DNA of 64,000 nucleotides, from contig NC_090178.1 in NCBI RefSeq assembly GCF_024679245.1, positions 15,764,713-15,828,712 on the forward strand, given 5' to 3'. Under the pieces are notes generated by a model. The model searched no databases. It had not been told where the DNA came from and saw only the letters and a program-made list of their open reading frames with translations. Shown here piece after piece: positions 52,342 through 62,643 of this stretch (position 1 is its first letter; the number at the start of each line of letters is the position of its first letter). The position numbers and the translations under genes were made by a program. Source of the stretch: Pseudorasbora parva (lineage: Eukaryota; Chordata; Actinopteri; Cypriniformes; Gobionidae).

Positions 52342-52344
<3 letters not shown>
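52122..52344 (-). repeat. right IR/DR terminal inverted repeat of the Tc1-like element
   Basis: Reverse complement of 50718-50930 with few changes, including a short extra copy of the CAACTAATT motif. The inner site is at 52122-52141 and the outer at about 52318-52340. Confidence 0.88.

Positions 52345-52407
<63 letters not shown>
52345..52407 (+). repeat. (TA)n right of the Tc1-like element
   Basis: About 62 bp of TA starting at the transposon's ACTG end. Confidence 0.95.
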
Positions 52408-52411
<4 letters not shown>

Positions 52412-52645
52412 ATTCTAATGTCTATGTTTTTTTATTTACGTTTTAGTTATTAGTACATTGTTAAACTAAATGAAAACGAGAAATGTTACATTTGCAGCTA
52501 GATTAAATAAAAAAAAAAAAATTATTTCAGATAATGTTTACTTTATTTTTATGGTGAATTTGAGGATGTTTTGTAAATCTTTTTGATTGACTTTTTATTA
52601 AAAGAATAATGTATCTGTAAATCGGACATCACGGCTTGCGCTGTG

Positions 52646-53769
52646 CACTGTAAACCCTAACACTCAAAATACTTCAATTAAACAAATGACTTAAGTTACA
52701 TTAACTCTTTTTTCTTTTTCTTTTGAGTTCACGGCACTGAAATATTTCAAGTATATTCCTCTGACGTGAGGACAGCTCGACGGTTGAGTGAGTGCGGATA
52801 TTTGAATTCTCCTCAGTCACCAGAGCAGTTTCTTCTTCTCAGCTTCGCAGAATTGGGGCATTTGCTCTGTGAAATTCAGGTTTGTATGTTTTGTTTTATC
52901 TATATAATCATTACTGTGCTAAAATGCATTTTATTTAATTCAAAACAACATACAGGGACAGTGTGAGTCACCTTAAGTTAACGTGTGGCGTTGGTCTTTG
53001 AAACGCCTGCTGTGTTGCTCAAAACACACAACTTTATTCGTAAAGATAATGAATATAATGAATTTGGATGATAAAATCTTATTAAAACTGGGCACTGTTT
53101 GTTTATTGTCAGGTTATGGAGTCTGGCGCCTCGCAGCATCTTTCAGCTACGAATGAAACGCAGGACAGCGGTCTCAAGTTCAAAGTCCACCTGCACCCGC
53201 TAACTTTAGTCCATCTCAGGCTCGAGAAACAGCGCTGATACGGTGGAAATGGGATAACAGACCAGTTGATTACACTTGAATTACTTTTAAATGTTTAATT
53301 TTTACTTCTAAAATGTTTGTTACATGAGTTTAAATGTTGTAAAATAACTGTTATTCTTTACATGTCAAAACAGTAATATATGCTGTAACGTTAACGTTCT
53401 TGCTGTAAGTTACTCGTCGACAATAAAGGCTATGTCAGTGTGTTTGTGTGGACTGTGGAGTATTTTACAAAGGTTTAGAGGAAATTAAAGTTATACTATA
53501 CAAGTTAGTAATACTCATAAATAAAAACAGTTCATATTAGTCATAAATATTGGTTTTTAAATGCTTTTTACCCAATTTTTTCTACTCAATTGAATTTGTT
53601 AATGTAACAAATGCAGTTACTCAGATCTACTTAATTTCTTTACTTACATTTACTCAGTTCATATGGTGTCTATAATTGATTTCACTGCTTTAAAATTTGC
53701 TCAATTTTTTTAGTGTAAAAATGTTTCACCAAAAAAATTGAGTAAATCATAGTATAAGTTTTTAGAGTG
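52646..53769. mobile_element. TIR element (CACTGTAAACCCT ends) with exon-like interior
   Basis: The left CACTGTAAACCCTAACACTC and right AAGTTTTTAGAGTG (reverse CACTCTAAAAACTT) are degenerate inverted ends. The GC-rich interior has a CAG-gtttgt donor-like site at about 52879 and a tattgtcag acceptor-like site at about 53112, followed by ATGGAGTCTGGCGCCTCGC. No transposase. A terminal fragment of the same kind is at 33655-33736. Confidence 0.5.
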
Positions 53770-54103
53770 ATGCGCAAGATCATAGTAAAGGAGATTTAGT
53801 AGTGATCCATTTTTTTATGCTAATGTGAAGAGTTTCTGTTAATGTGGGTTTTTGGAAAGTTACCAACATGGTGACAAGTGGCCATTGTTGAGTACAGTAA
53901 CACTGGCATGATGCACCTGTACTGAATGTAGTACTGTAATAATAAGATTTCAATTTAATTATTAATAATTTTTCTGACGTAAAATATTTCCTCTTTCAGC
54001 TTAAGCAACAGCTGTAACATTGTCTCTTTCAACAAACATTATGAACATTCACAAAAAGAAAAGCTCAACCAGAATCAAAAATTGGCGTGATTTTGTAGAT
54101 TTT

Positions 54104-54109
54104 TTTATT
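54104..54109 (-). terminator. candidate distal poly(A) signal AATAAA of rbms3
   Basis: The minus strand reads caATAAAAAAATC with AATAAA at 54109-54104. It lies in otherwise unique sequence, just before the next transposon-derived block (52646-53769) begins. Expected cleavage is 10-30 nt further down, near 54075-54095. No transcript evidence is available. Confidence 0.3.
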
Positions 54110-54284
54110 GAAAGCTTCATCAAAAGAAAAATAAAATAAACAGAAGTTTAAACCTAACATCCACTGGTCTACAGACACTCTCAGGATCACAGCTCGAGCA
54201 CATGGGAGGCAAGAAAGTGAAGCAACTCAAAAAAATCATCGTAGCATCATAAAACTGTTCCTCTTTCATATTTCAACACCTGTA

Positions 54285-54285
<1 letters not shown>

Positions 54286-54327
<42 letters not shown>
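54286..54327 (+). repeat. poly(A) tract, 42 bp
   Basis: Pure A run on the plus strand (poly-U in an rbms3 UTR transcript). Confidence 0.95.
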
Positions 54328-54328
<1 letters not shown>

Positions 54329-56113
54329 ATTTCCATAAATATTTCTCTATTTTATCTGCCAGTTAGTTAGTGTCTAATTGAGGTTTTACTGTTTGTCTTG
54401 AATTTGGTTGAATGTAGTACGCTGTTTCGTGACAGTCCAACGAACAACCGGACATTTGTCATTCAATGACCTCAACCGTGACAGCCAATCAGATGTACAG
54501 ATAAAAATGCATGGCTTGGACCTCACATCCAATGAGAAGGAGCCAGCGAAACCCTTCGAGTGGATAGAAGGTGTTTAGCTTACTAAATTACAGGTGGGAT
54601 GAGAACTCCATCCAACAGTCAGAAAAACCTTCAGCTTAACCCGACATTATTCACTCTTTAATGAAAAGCATGAAGGCTGCAGAGTGTATAACGCATTCAA
54701 CGACATCACACACCGCTCATAAGAGACACCATCCCGAGTTTTCTCTCCATCCCCAAGGCCCTGACCCCTTAAATACTGAATGCTTGATAGCAGCGAGCAC
54801 ATGATAAAAAGAACTCTCCAAGAAGACAGTGGATGACAGACACAAAATACAGTGACTTTTTTTTCTTTTTCTTTTCTTTCTTTCTTTCTTTCTTTTTTTG
54901 TTGATTAAACAGTTGAAAAATGAAAAGCTAGCTTGTTAAAGCAGTGCTGACCTGGTCATTGTGAACTTGGCATCAGTTGAATCCACAGTGTCTCGTAGCT
55001 CACTGCAACGGTCATCACAGAGGATAAAGTACACCAACTTTGCTTTAATACTGTCCCCTAGTGGCTAATTGAGATCAGTATGCAGTTGTATGGAGGTCAT
55101 ACTGTAGGAATACAAGACCAGTTCATGATGACACTCAAATGAACACATGAAGAAATCAAAATGATTCTGATGTCTCTCCTTGGCCCTTCAATGACGGTTC
55201 AATTTATTCCCACAGCGCTTCGATAACTCTAATTACCAGACTGTAAAACTAGGAGGCGTATTTATGAGCCGTACGACCATAAAGGCAGCAAAGACAGTCC
55301 ATAATTCACAATTTAACTTTGCTGATATGTTAATAGAGTGCCGCAGGGATGATGTATTATTGTAGGCCAAAAAAAAAGGGCTCCATTATCCCAAAGTCAG
55401 TGGGTTTTTGGGCTTGGTCAAGCTCAATATACAACTTAAGATATCACTAATACTCTTTTTTTTTTTTTTTTTTTTAAAGCTTTTAGTTAAACGGCGGTTG
55501 CTAACAAGTGGCTAAGTGGGACTACACAACTCACTAGTTAACTTTTACACACTCATTGTGTGTATAATTGGACTCTTGCAATGTTTAATTCATGCGACTG
55601 TGGTGAAGTTTGTTAATGGCCTACAGCACGTTTAGAATTTTACTTGTGGCGATTGTATATACGCTTCAGAATTCATAAAAAATATGTTCCGATCATAAAA
55701 ATGTCTAAGACTTGTTGGTCACAGAGTTTATTTTCTGTAATAATCCAAAAGCCAATGGAATAATACTATAGAGGTTTTGTCTATGGTGTACAACGGTGAT
55801 GCTAACTTCAGGGTTGGCCTACGAAAACACATCATCACTGTAGTGCTCGATAGAGTTCTGTACATCCGATTGCATCTACTTCATGGCAAATAAAGGACAG
55901 CAGCCTTGTTTTTTTATATTAATATATGAGATGTTACCCCTTTCTACTCTTCAGTTTGCTAGTTTCCCCCCCTCTGGAATGGGCAGCCTGATAAAAATGA
56001 AAGCAGATTTCCGATAAGTGAAGTCGAGATGTCACACGTGATATTTCTAACCCTAATTCCGAGCTGTCAAGGCACCTGAGCAACCGCCGAATCCCATGGT
56101 GATGGGCACCTCA

Positions 56114-56251
56114 GGCCCTGTCCCAAATAACAAACCGGATGTGTATTCGCCGTCTTGCGATGTCGCATTTGACATTTCAGGGACTGAACGACTGCATTAC
56201 GTCACCAAAATGTGGACTTTAAAGCAACCGCAAGGGCTGTGGGACAGAGCC
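56114..56251. mobile_element. short Harbinger-like MITE
   Basis: Begins GGCCCTGTCCCAAAT and ends TGTGGGACAGAGCC, the same end type as 38574-38828. About 138 bp. No clear target duplication. Confidence 0.55.
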
Positions 56252-58177
56252 TTCGTTTTTCAAGTAAAGACCGTTATTTTCATGAGAGATTTCCTATGGC
56301 ATCTGGTTGAATAAAGAAACTTTGCATATAATGTGAGGCGTTTCGATCGCAAATACATCTACAGAGAAGGACGGAGGTGCTCAGAACAATATGTCATGCT
56401 AATGCTGAAAATGTTTCTCAGTGCCCCTGAAGCAAAGCTTGTGTTTTATGACCTGCAACACATTCTCCTGTGTTTCCTCATGGTAAAATTGCTTTCAATG
56501 AGGTAGTGATCTGTACACAGAGTTTAAATATACACTAGTGAGTGCTTTGATTCCTTCTTAAGTTGAAATGATGAAGACGGCCTTCTTTGTGAGAAAGCTC
56601 AAAACGAACGGACGTGCGACGTGTTTAACAGAGACCGAAAATCGGTCGCCGACTAGGAGGTGCAGCGACAGAGGTATAGTTCATTCAGCCGGGCAGACGC
56701 GAGATGATTGATGGTTCAGCCGCTCTCTGATGCCCTCTGGTGGGGAGATCACACATGAGAATCAGTGATGGTGGTTTTCTGCCTCTCAACTGAACGACTG
56801 ACATAGATTCTGCAACAGTGGAAGGAAGTTTAAACCCTAAAGTACCAATTTGGCCGTCAAGGTCAAACGGATACTTCTGAAACAAAACGAATATGCCAAA
56901 ACATCTCAAATAGAAAAAAAGAAACTAAAAAATTGATCCACTCCACTGTCTTGAGGGGGGTTTCTTCATCTTTGGTATAAAATATGCCATCCATGGGCTG
57001 CATTTGATCCACAGCTAAGAAAGACTAAAGAAATTGTCAACAATTTCCTATTACTATTGCTTTTTGCACACATTTGCTTTTTTTTTTCTTTTTCGTTTTG
57101 ATTTAATCCATAAGCTTTTATCTATGTAGATTTGCACTGCCATTTTTTTGACGGTTTTCGTTTTCTTTTTTTTCCGCAATGAAACAAGCAAAGCAGGCTA
57201 AAAACACCTTAAAGCTCATAAAAAATATTGCAGATAAAAACAATAATGCCATTAAAAATGATCTGCACTACACAATAAACTGCATTTCCCATGATGCAGT
57301 GGATTAACATTTTTTCCCTCTGTTTCTAAAAAAATGCAACTCTGTTTAATCATCATCATCATCATGACCACAATATTTTTTTTTTTGTCTGTCCTCTCTT
57401 TTAAACACATAGTCACCACTGATAATTTAAAACGTCTCCAGGAGACCTCTCTCTTTCTTTCTATGCTTTATACAGGTAATTTTTCTTTCTTTGTCAGGTC
57501 ATTTTCACTGCATTCGTCAGTCTGTTCAGTTCAAACAGGAAAAAGTCTTAGATGTTTCTCGAAATTAAGGCAACAAAGATGAAAAAACATTAATATTCTC
57601 TAGAAAACTAAAATCTAACTCATAAAAAATGAAAAGTAATAGTAGCTTAGAATCCGAGGAAGACTTCTTCTGCTCCTTCTCTCATTGTTTTACAAGAACG
57701 TGCTTCCTCGTCTAATAGAAAAACCCACTGTTTCTGAAAACCTACCTGCACATTCAAAAAAAGAATAGGAAAACTTGTACTTGTTTGAATTCGTTCACTT
57801 CATGAAGGTAAAGTTTTTCGGGTAGCCGATTAACAGTAGGCTTAATCTCCCAGACTGCATTTCTCTCGTTTCCTGTCTGGTCGTGAGTTCTCCAAAGGTC
57901 CTCCTGTGTGGGCCAGGTGTTAAATAAATTGTTTGTTGTTGTTTTTTTTTTTTAGATGCTTGTGCAAAAGTAGACACAAACGTGTTTTCCTATCTCTTGC
58001 GCTCTGTCTTCAATGTTCCCTCGTTGCAGTCCCCCAGTCTCAAGGCAACGCAGTCACCTCAACGCCCCGCTTCTCCTCTGGTTATCTGAGCCAATCAGAA
58101 AATGAGAGTTTGAAAAGCATACTGTATAAAATTCAAGGTTCGCTCATGGATCGTCTGATGGCCCAATAACAACAACA

Positions 58178-58183
58178 TTTATT
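58178..58183 (-). terminator. alternative poly(A) signal AATAAA for rbms3
   Basis: The minus strand carries AATAAA about 1.33 kb beyond the rbms3 stop codon, just past the transposon-derived part of the UTR. It would give a UTR made largely of repeats. Confidence 0.22.
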
Positions 58184-58281
58184 GAGTTAAATATAAGGCC
58201 ATATCATAATTCAGCTTGCCCTCCAGCACAGCTGTAATTTTAAGCCGTAAAATTTTATGATGCTGTGTTTATTCTACATAC

Positions 58282-58560
58282 TTAAAGGTCCCATGGCATG
58301 GATTTTTTTATTATTTTATAATGTTTCCTGAGGTGTACTTATATTGTTAGTATGGTTTTAACATGAAAAATGGTCATAATTTCAAAATAAAAGGCATTTT
58401 TTCTATACTGATATTAGCCCTCTGGCTTGAATGCTTTGTTTCAAGGGGCGTTTTTGCTGTGAGTCTTTAGTGAAAACACCCACTGTTGTGATTGGCTGAC
58501 ATCTTTGCATTTGAAATGAGATTACATGCGAAAGGGGCGTGGTTTAGGCAGCATACTATT
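58282..58560 (+). repeat. fragment of a TTAAAGGTCCCATGG-type repeat
   Basis: Begins CTTAAAGGTCCCATGGCATG, a start common in fish interspersed repeats. The other end is missing. Confidence 0.45.
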
Positions 58561-58577
58561 CACATGCACAGATTATG

Positions 58578-59082
58578 CACTCTAAAAAATGCTGGGTTAA
58601 AAACAACCCAAGTTGGGTTGAAAATGGACAAGTTATTTTAGCCTAGTGGTTGGGTTAAATGTTTGACCCAACCTGCTGGGTAGTTTTATTTAACTCAACT
58701 ATTGTTTAAAAGTTACTGTATAGGTGGCTTAAAATGAACCTAAAATAGGTTGGAAATTAAAAATCAGACAATTATAGAAGCAACAAAAGGTGAACATTTA
58801 TTAATAAGCAATTTAATAAATGTTTATTGTTTAATTATTATTCATTAATCTTATTAATAATGTTAATTTGTTAAACACATTAATACATGTTCATTTCCAA
58901 ACATACTCTGGGTTCATTTTAAGCCAACCATACATTTTTAAGTAATAGTTGAGTTAAATAAAACTACCCAGCAGGTTGGGTCAAACATTTAACCCAACCA
59001 CTAGGCTAAAATAACCCAATCGCTGGGTTTTTCCATTATCAACCCAACTTGGGTTGTTTTTAACCCAGCATTTTTTAGAGTG
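58578..59082. mobile_element. long-armed MITE in the rbms3 3' region
   Basis: 505 bp with arms of about 170 bp that are near-exact inverted copies (CACTCTAAAAAATGCTGGGT at the tip, with repeated AACCCAA/TTGGGTT inside). The left arm is about 58578-58745, the right about 58905-59082. A right-arm fragment of the same family is at 63604-63713. Confidence 0.88.
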
Positions 59083-59223
59083 TGCACACTCTCCAAATCG
59101 TGCATTTTTTTTATTTACATTTTTTTTTTTTTATTATTATTATTTTACACTATTTTAAATTTTTACTTTATTTTGGTTGTATAAAAATAAATGAGATATA
59201 TTTGGAACCAAAATGTAACCTTT

Positions 59224-59470
59224 TTTTACACACTACTGTCCAAAATGTTGGGGTTGGAAAGTCTCTTAGTCTGCATTTATTTGATCAAAAACAGCAAAAC
59301 AGAAATACTGTGAAATAATATTACACATTAAAATTATATTTTAATATATTTTATAATGTAATGTATTCCTGTGATGGCAAAGTGGAATTTTCAGCATCAT
59401 TACTGCAGTCTTCAGTGTCACATGATCCTTCAGAAATCACTATAATATGCTGATTTGGTTCTCAAGAAAC
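59224..59470 (-). repeat. interspersed repeat ending TGCATTTATTTGATCAAAA
   Basis: Reverse-oriented relative of 63740-63985: the blocks ATGGCAAAG and CAGCATCATTACTGCAGTCT, plus GTGTCACATGATCC, are shared in reverse complement. Confidence 0.7.
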
Positions 59471-59516
59471 ATTTTCATCTCCTATACAGCTTATCAATGT
59501 GAAGTGTCACTCAAAC

Positions 59517-59648
59517 TCACTTAGCGGGCTGAAAAGAGTAGGTGGGCGCGTGATCGCTGGTGTTGTCCACGCCCAGGGGCTGCTGCTGACCGCTAGCGTC
59601 CTGCGACGAGGGCGGAACGTTCTGTGGAGAAGCCTCCGTCACCACTCC
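59517..59648 (-). CDS. rbms3: rbms3 terminal coding exon with stop codon
   Basis: Following a ttccag acceptor (59649-59654), 44 codons read GVVTEASPQNVPPSSQDASG, then QQQPLGVDNTSDHAPTYSFQ and PAK, then TGA at 59519-59517. The pattern SPQ-V-PSSQD-SGQQQ followed by HAP-YS-Q near the C-terminus matches RBMS3 as I know it. RBMS1 and RBMS2 tails lack the SPQ..PSSQD stretch, so rbms3 is preferred. The reading frame joins the previous exon exactly (SVE then GVV). Codon use is GC-rich against an AT-rich background. This is the end of the protein; no second RBMS copy is seen in the window. Whether the species has duplicate rbms3 genes cannot be judged here. Confidence 0.9.
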   Translation of the reverse strand, partial: GVVTEASPQNVPPSSQDASGQQQPLGVDNTSDHAPTYSFQPAK

Positions 59649-59942
59649 CTGGAAGGATATGATGTCGTAATTACAGGATGCCCCCTCACAAAAAACAAAA
59701 ATACCTTTTAACCTACTCCCCCTCAAAAAAAAGAGCTTAGGGCTGTGTATGGTACTCAGACAGGACAGAACTTAAAGACGTGCTCCAGACTGAAGTCGAG
59801 CCATGTTAAGCAGGAATAAAAGGCACTGAGGAAGTTGTGGGTGGATTTTGGCCTGAGGCAACTGATCTCTACATTTTCAATTAGCAGTGCTCATCTAATC
59901 AGTTGGACCAGTGAATGGATTTGCAGTCACCCAGAAACTCAC
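59649..59942 (-). other. rbms3: last intron of rbms3
   Basis: A 294-bp GT-AG intron between the two last coding exons (donor gtgagt at 59942-59937, acceptor ttccag at 59654-59649). No feature seen inside. Confidence 0.8.
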
Positions 59943-60026
59943 CTCCACTGAGACAGCTGAGGCAGGCACCGCAGTGTACTGGGGAATGTAGGTCCCCTGC
60001 ATAGGAGCAGCAGCCGCAGTCATGTA
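59943..60026 (-). CDS. rbms3: rbms3 coding exon, penultimate
   Basis: The exon is 84 nt, 28 codons, phase 0 at both ends. It encodes YMTAAAAPMQGTYIPQYTAV followed by PASAVSVE. The GTYIPQYT..P motif is shared by vertebrate RBMS proteins and follows directly on the LGTTGT end of the exon at 62533-62643. The acceptor is a minus-strand ttgcag (60027-60032) and the donor is gtgagtttc (59934-59942). The intron to the upstream exon is about 2.5 kb and filled with repeats; the intron to the last exon is 294 bp. No alternative in-frame continuation is needed. The region is alanine- and proline-rich, with no catalytic motif, and is presumably a flexible tail downstream of the RRMs. Confidence 0.88.
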
Positions 60027-60792
60027 CTGCAACAAAACATACACACACATACAAGTCACACACACAGTAAACAATGCATTTCTATGGACCAATTCACATT
60101 GCGAACAAACATTTTCCCAATTTTAGAGCTAGTTTTTTTTTTTTTTTCGAAAGTGCATTTTAGCTTTCTGTCCGATAAGAAAACTCACCACCCAATCCGA
60201 GGTAAGCTTTTGCATCACGTGTGCGGAGTTGCTGCTGCATATTACAGTGCAACTGGTGGCACTTACACATCAAAAGCTAATTTGCCAAGCAACCACCACA
60301 AAAAATACGAAGCCCCTAAGGGGACATGTGATGGGAAAAAAACTGAGATGTGAGGGGAAAAAATATTTCACTGAATTTCCTCACAAAAGTTTTGTGTTTC
60401 CCGAGTATGAAATGGGAAAAAAACTATATTTTAAGGCTTTTGTGAGGGGGGTTGGAGTGGGGTGGGGGGAGAGGTGTGGTGGGTGGGGACACAACTTTTT
60501 AGAGTGACCATTTAAATATAAATTTTCCCCCAATTACATTTTTTTAGAGCCATGAAAAATCTTGTTGAGATAAATGATGAACGATAGTTTTCATTACTTC
60601 TATTAGTCGAATATTTTTTTCTTAATGTTAAGTACTATTAAAAATGAATAATTGTACTTGCCATTGACCAACAAAAACCATGTCTAAAGTCAATAGCGCA
60701 GTATTTTTTGTGTTAATTAAAAGGGGCGTTAATAACATGAGCTTATAGGCGGGTGCACAACACGTACACTCTCAACCCAGGATTTCTTTTAA

Positions 60793-61104
60793 GGCGGGCG
60801 TACACTGTGCGAATTCGGACACTCGGAAGGTCGTGAGATATTGCAGACGCTACGAGTCATTTAATTTGATCATCGCATCAAATCAGCTGGTACACGGCAC
60901 GACTGTTTGCACCGCGAGCCGGCCGCGATCACACCAGTTTTCATGTAGCACAGACACCGGAGCTTTCAATGTTGCTGCTATAGCTTTATATACAAAAAAA
61001 TAAAGAAAAAAGGTGTGAAAATGATTTGTTGAAAAGCAGAGAACAGCCATTCCTTTTAACCGAAACAACCAGAGGGAAAGAGAAGAGTGCACGTGAGAGA
61101 GAGA

Positions 61105-61155
<51 letters not shown>

Positions 61156-61455
61156 CGCAGTATGTGGCAGCTAGTCATATAGATTGAGCCTATGTGACGT
61201 GCTTGTGCATGATTTGGCAATAGGGGACAGCTGGTAAAAATCGGGCCGACTCCCCGAACTTTTTGAACATGTTTAAAAATGATCGTAAGGTCGGGAGGTG
61301 CTCTTAACGTGCTCGGCTCGTCTCGTATTTCCTCTCACACGGTGCGAGCCGCGACCATACGAGCATCCACGATGTCCACGCGATTTCTCCCGAGAAAAAA
61401 AAATCGTCTGCGAGTTCGTACGACAGCAAAAATCGCACCGTGTACGCCCGCCTTT
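60793..61455. mobile_element. nested TIR element (AAGGCGGGCGTACAC ends)
   Basis: Left AAGGCGGGCGTACACTGTGC and right GCACCGTGTACGCCCGCCTT are inverted with one mismatch. About 663 bp, no transposase, with a (GT)n at 61107-61153. Confidence 0.78.
61107..61153 (+). repeat. (GT)n microsatellite
   Basis: About 23 units. Confidence 0.95.
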
Positions 61456-62532
61456 AGTCTTTCCACTTGCAATGCAAATAGCGAATCCACCATGGTGCAA
61501 GCACACCTGGCTTTTAAAGGAAATCAGAGATGAGGCTCAAACTCGAAACACACCCACGACTCATTAAGAGACTAAATACAACCCTTCTGGACCATACGCT
61601 AACCGCTTTGTTTCCGTCGTTAAACTAGCAAAAGTGAATTCGGACATGCCCTAAGTGCACTTGTGCTGCATGTGCTCAGAATGTTAAAACAGGGCCCATG
61701 TCTAAACCTAAATGAATGGTTAATGATACCAATGTCGAATATGAACTTGAGTGCAAACATGGTCGGTGATCTATAAACCAGAGTTTTTTTAGCATTGTTT
61801 ATATACTATTATGGTATAGTGTATTTAATATTTAGAATATTAACGGCTTTTATTTGTATTTATTTTTTAGTAATTTTAGTGAGTTGCAAGGCAACATTTA
61901 TAATTTTCACTAGCATTTTTTTATGTAATCCCTTATACAGATTTATTTTTAAATACCAAAAACAGTAACACCTTTAGGATGGGGAACACATATTAACTAT
62001 GAATTTTGCCTCAATAAACTAATTAACTAATTTACTGCTTATTAATAGTTAGTTAGGTAGTTTTTTTTGTAGTGTTTAAGTTTAGGATATAGATTAGGCC
62101 ATGCAGAATAAGGCATAAATATGTGCTTTATGAGTACTAATAAACAGCCAATGTCCTAGGCATATGCAAGACATTGGTTTTAGCTCTTTTGATTAATTTT
62201 AAAAGCGAAGAAAAAGGTTTTACCTTATTTTAATCACCCTGTACTTTCACATACTTAAGTAGAAATCAATATAGAAGCTTTATTTATTTTCACTCAGGTA
62301 CATTTTTGGCTTGATACTTTTAATTGAGTACAGCATTGACACAGCATCCATATTTTATTTCCCAGTACTTTTTTAGTCTCCTGGGTAGAGCTTTACTTGG
62401 TCGGTCTTTGTTCTTTTTTCTTAACAGTTTGCATACTTTTAATTAGAGTTTAGCTTTCTTCCTCTGCTCCTCTGTGATTCAGACCAGCTGAAGGTGAACA
62501 GGCCTTAAGATAGAGACAGCGTGCGCACTCAC

Positions 62533-62643
62533 AGTGCCAGTGGTTCCCAGGGACAGGTGGTTCATCTGCTGGGTGAGGGGTCCCATCATGTTAGCGGGCT
62601 GCATGGAGATGGTGTGGTCCATGGCTGGCGTTATCACGGCACC
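62533..62643 (-). CDS. rbms3: rbms3 coding exon, third from the 3' end
   Basis: This 111-nt exon translates in phase 0 to 37 residues beginning [20 protein letters not shown] and ending LSLGTTGT. The block with [19 protein letters not shown] is the hallmark of the C-terminal region of the RBMS (MSSP) family of single-stranded DNA/RNA-binding proteins. Those proteins carry two RRMs upstream, outside this window, and RBMS3 is a mostly cytoplasmic RNA-binding protein. The exon is bounded on the minus strand by a ttgtag acceptor (62644-62649) and a gtgagtgcg donor (just below 62533). Translation runs without a break into the exon at 59943-60026. Paralogues rbms1 and rbms2 have similar sequence here, so the symbol rests mainly on the last exon. 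Codons are GC-richer than the flanking intron, as expected for coding sequence. Confidence 0.88.

Larger units (their letters stand above)
50718..52344 (-). mobile_element. near-intact Tc1-like transposon with IR/DR ends in a (TA)n tract
   Basis: The element is 1627 bp, begins CAGTCTTGTTCAAAATAATA, and ends with a near-perfect reverse complement. It is flanked by TA on both sides. Each end is a long inverted repeat of about 210-220 bp with an outer and an inner copy of a TTGTTCAAAATAATAGCAGT-like site. This is the IR/DR arrangement known from Sleeping Beauty-type Tc1 elements, where the repeats bind transposase. Between the ends, on the minus strand, lies a Tc1 transposase with one frameshift (51014-52007). 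Both flanks are (TA)n microsatellite, so it integrated into a TA repeat. The high similarity of its two ends suggests a relatively recent insertion. Confidence 0.92.
54090..59516 (-). other. rbms3: candidate long 3' UTR of rbms3
   Basis: Downstream of the rbms3 stop there is no further coding sequence. RBMS3 mRNAs in vertebrates have multi-kilobase 3' UTRs, so a UTR down to the poly(A) signal at 54104-54109 is plausible. The interval 54.1-58.2 kb is mostly non-repetitive with simple tracts (poly-A on the plus strand at 54286-54327, TTTC-rich 54859-54900, poly-T 55456-55475). The interval 58.28-59.47 kb is transposon-derived. An alternative AATAAA lies at 58183-58178, and another at about 59280-59274 inside a repeat, so shorter isoforms are possible. 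The extent is an inference from gene structure, not a transcript. Confidence 0.45.
60530..61701 (-). repeat. interspersed repeat in the rbms3 intron, split by another element
   Basis: The right edge is the reverse complement of the 25319 repeat start (TTAAAACAGGGCCCATG at about 61684-61700). The left edge includes TTTTTTAGAGCCATGAAAAA. It is interrupted at about 60793-61455. Confidence 0.6.
60027..62532 (-). other. rbms3: rbms3 intron with nested repeats
   Basis: A GT-AG intron of about 2.5 kb between the exons at 62533-62643 and 59943-60026. It holds a G-rich tract at 60443-60487, the nested repeat block 60530-61701 with a (GT)n run, and AT-rich sequence without recognisable features from 61702 to 62520. 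Confidence 0.8.

Noticed and set aside
56096..56314. 72-codon frame
   Set aside because: Contains the GGCCCTGTCCC-type MITE at 56114-56251.
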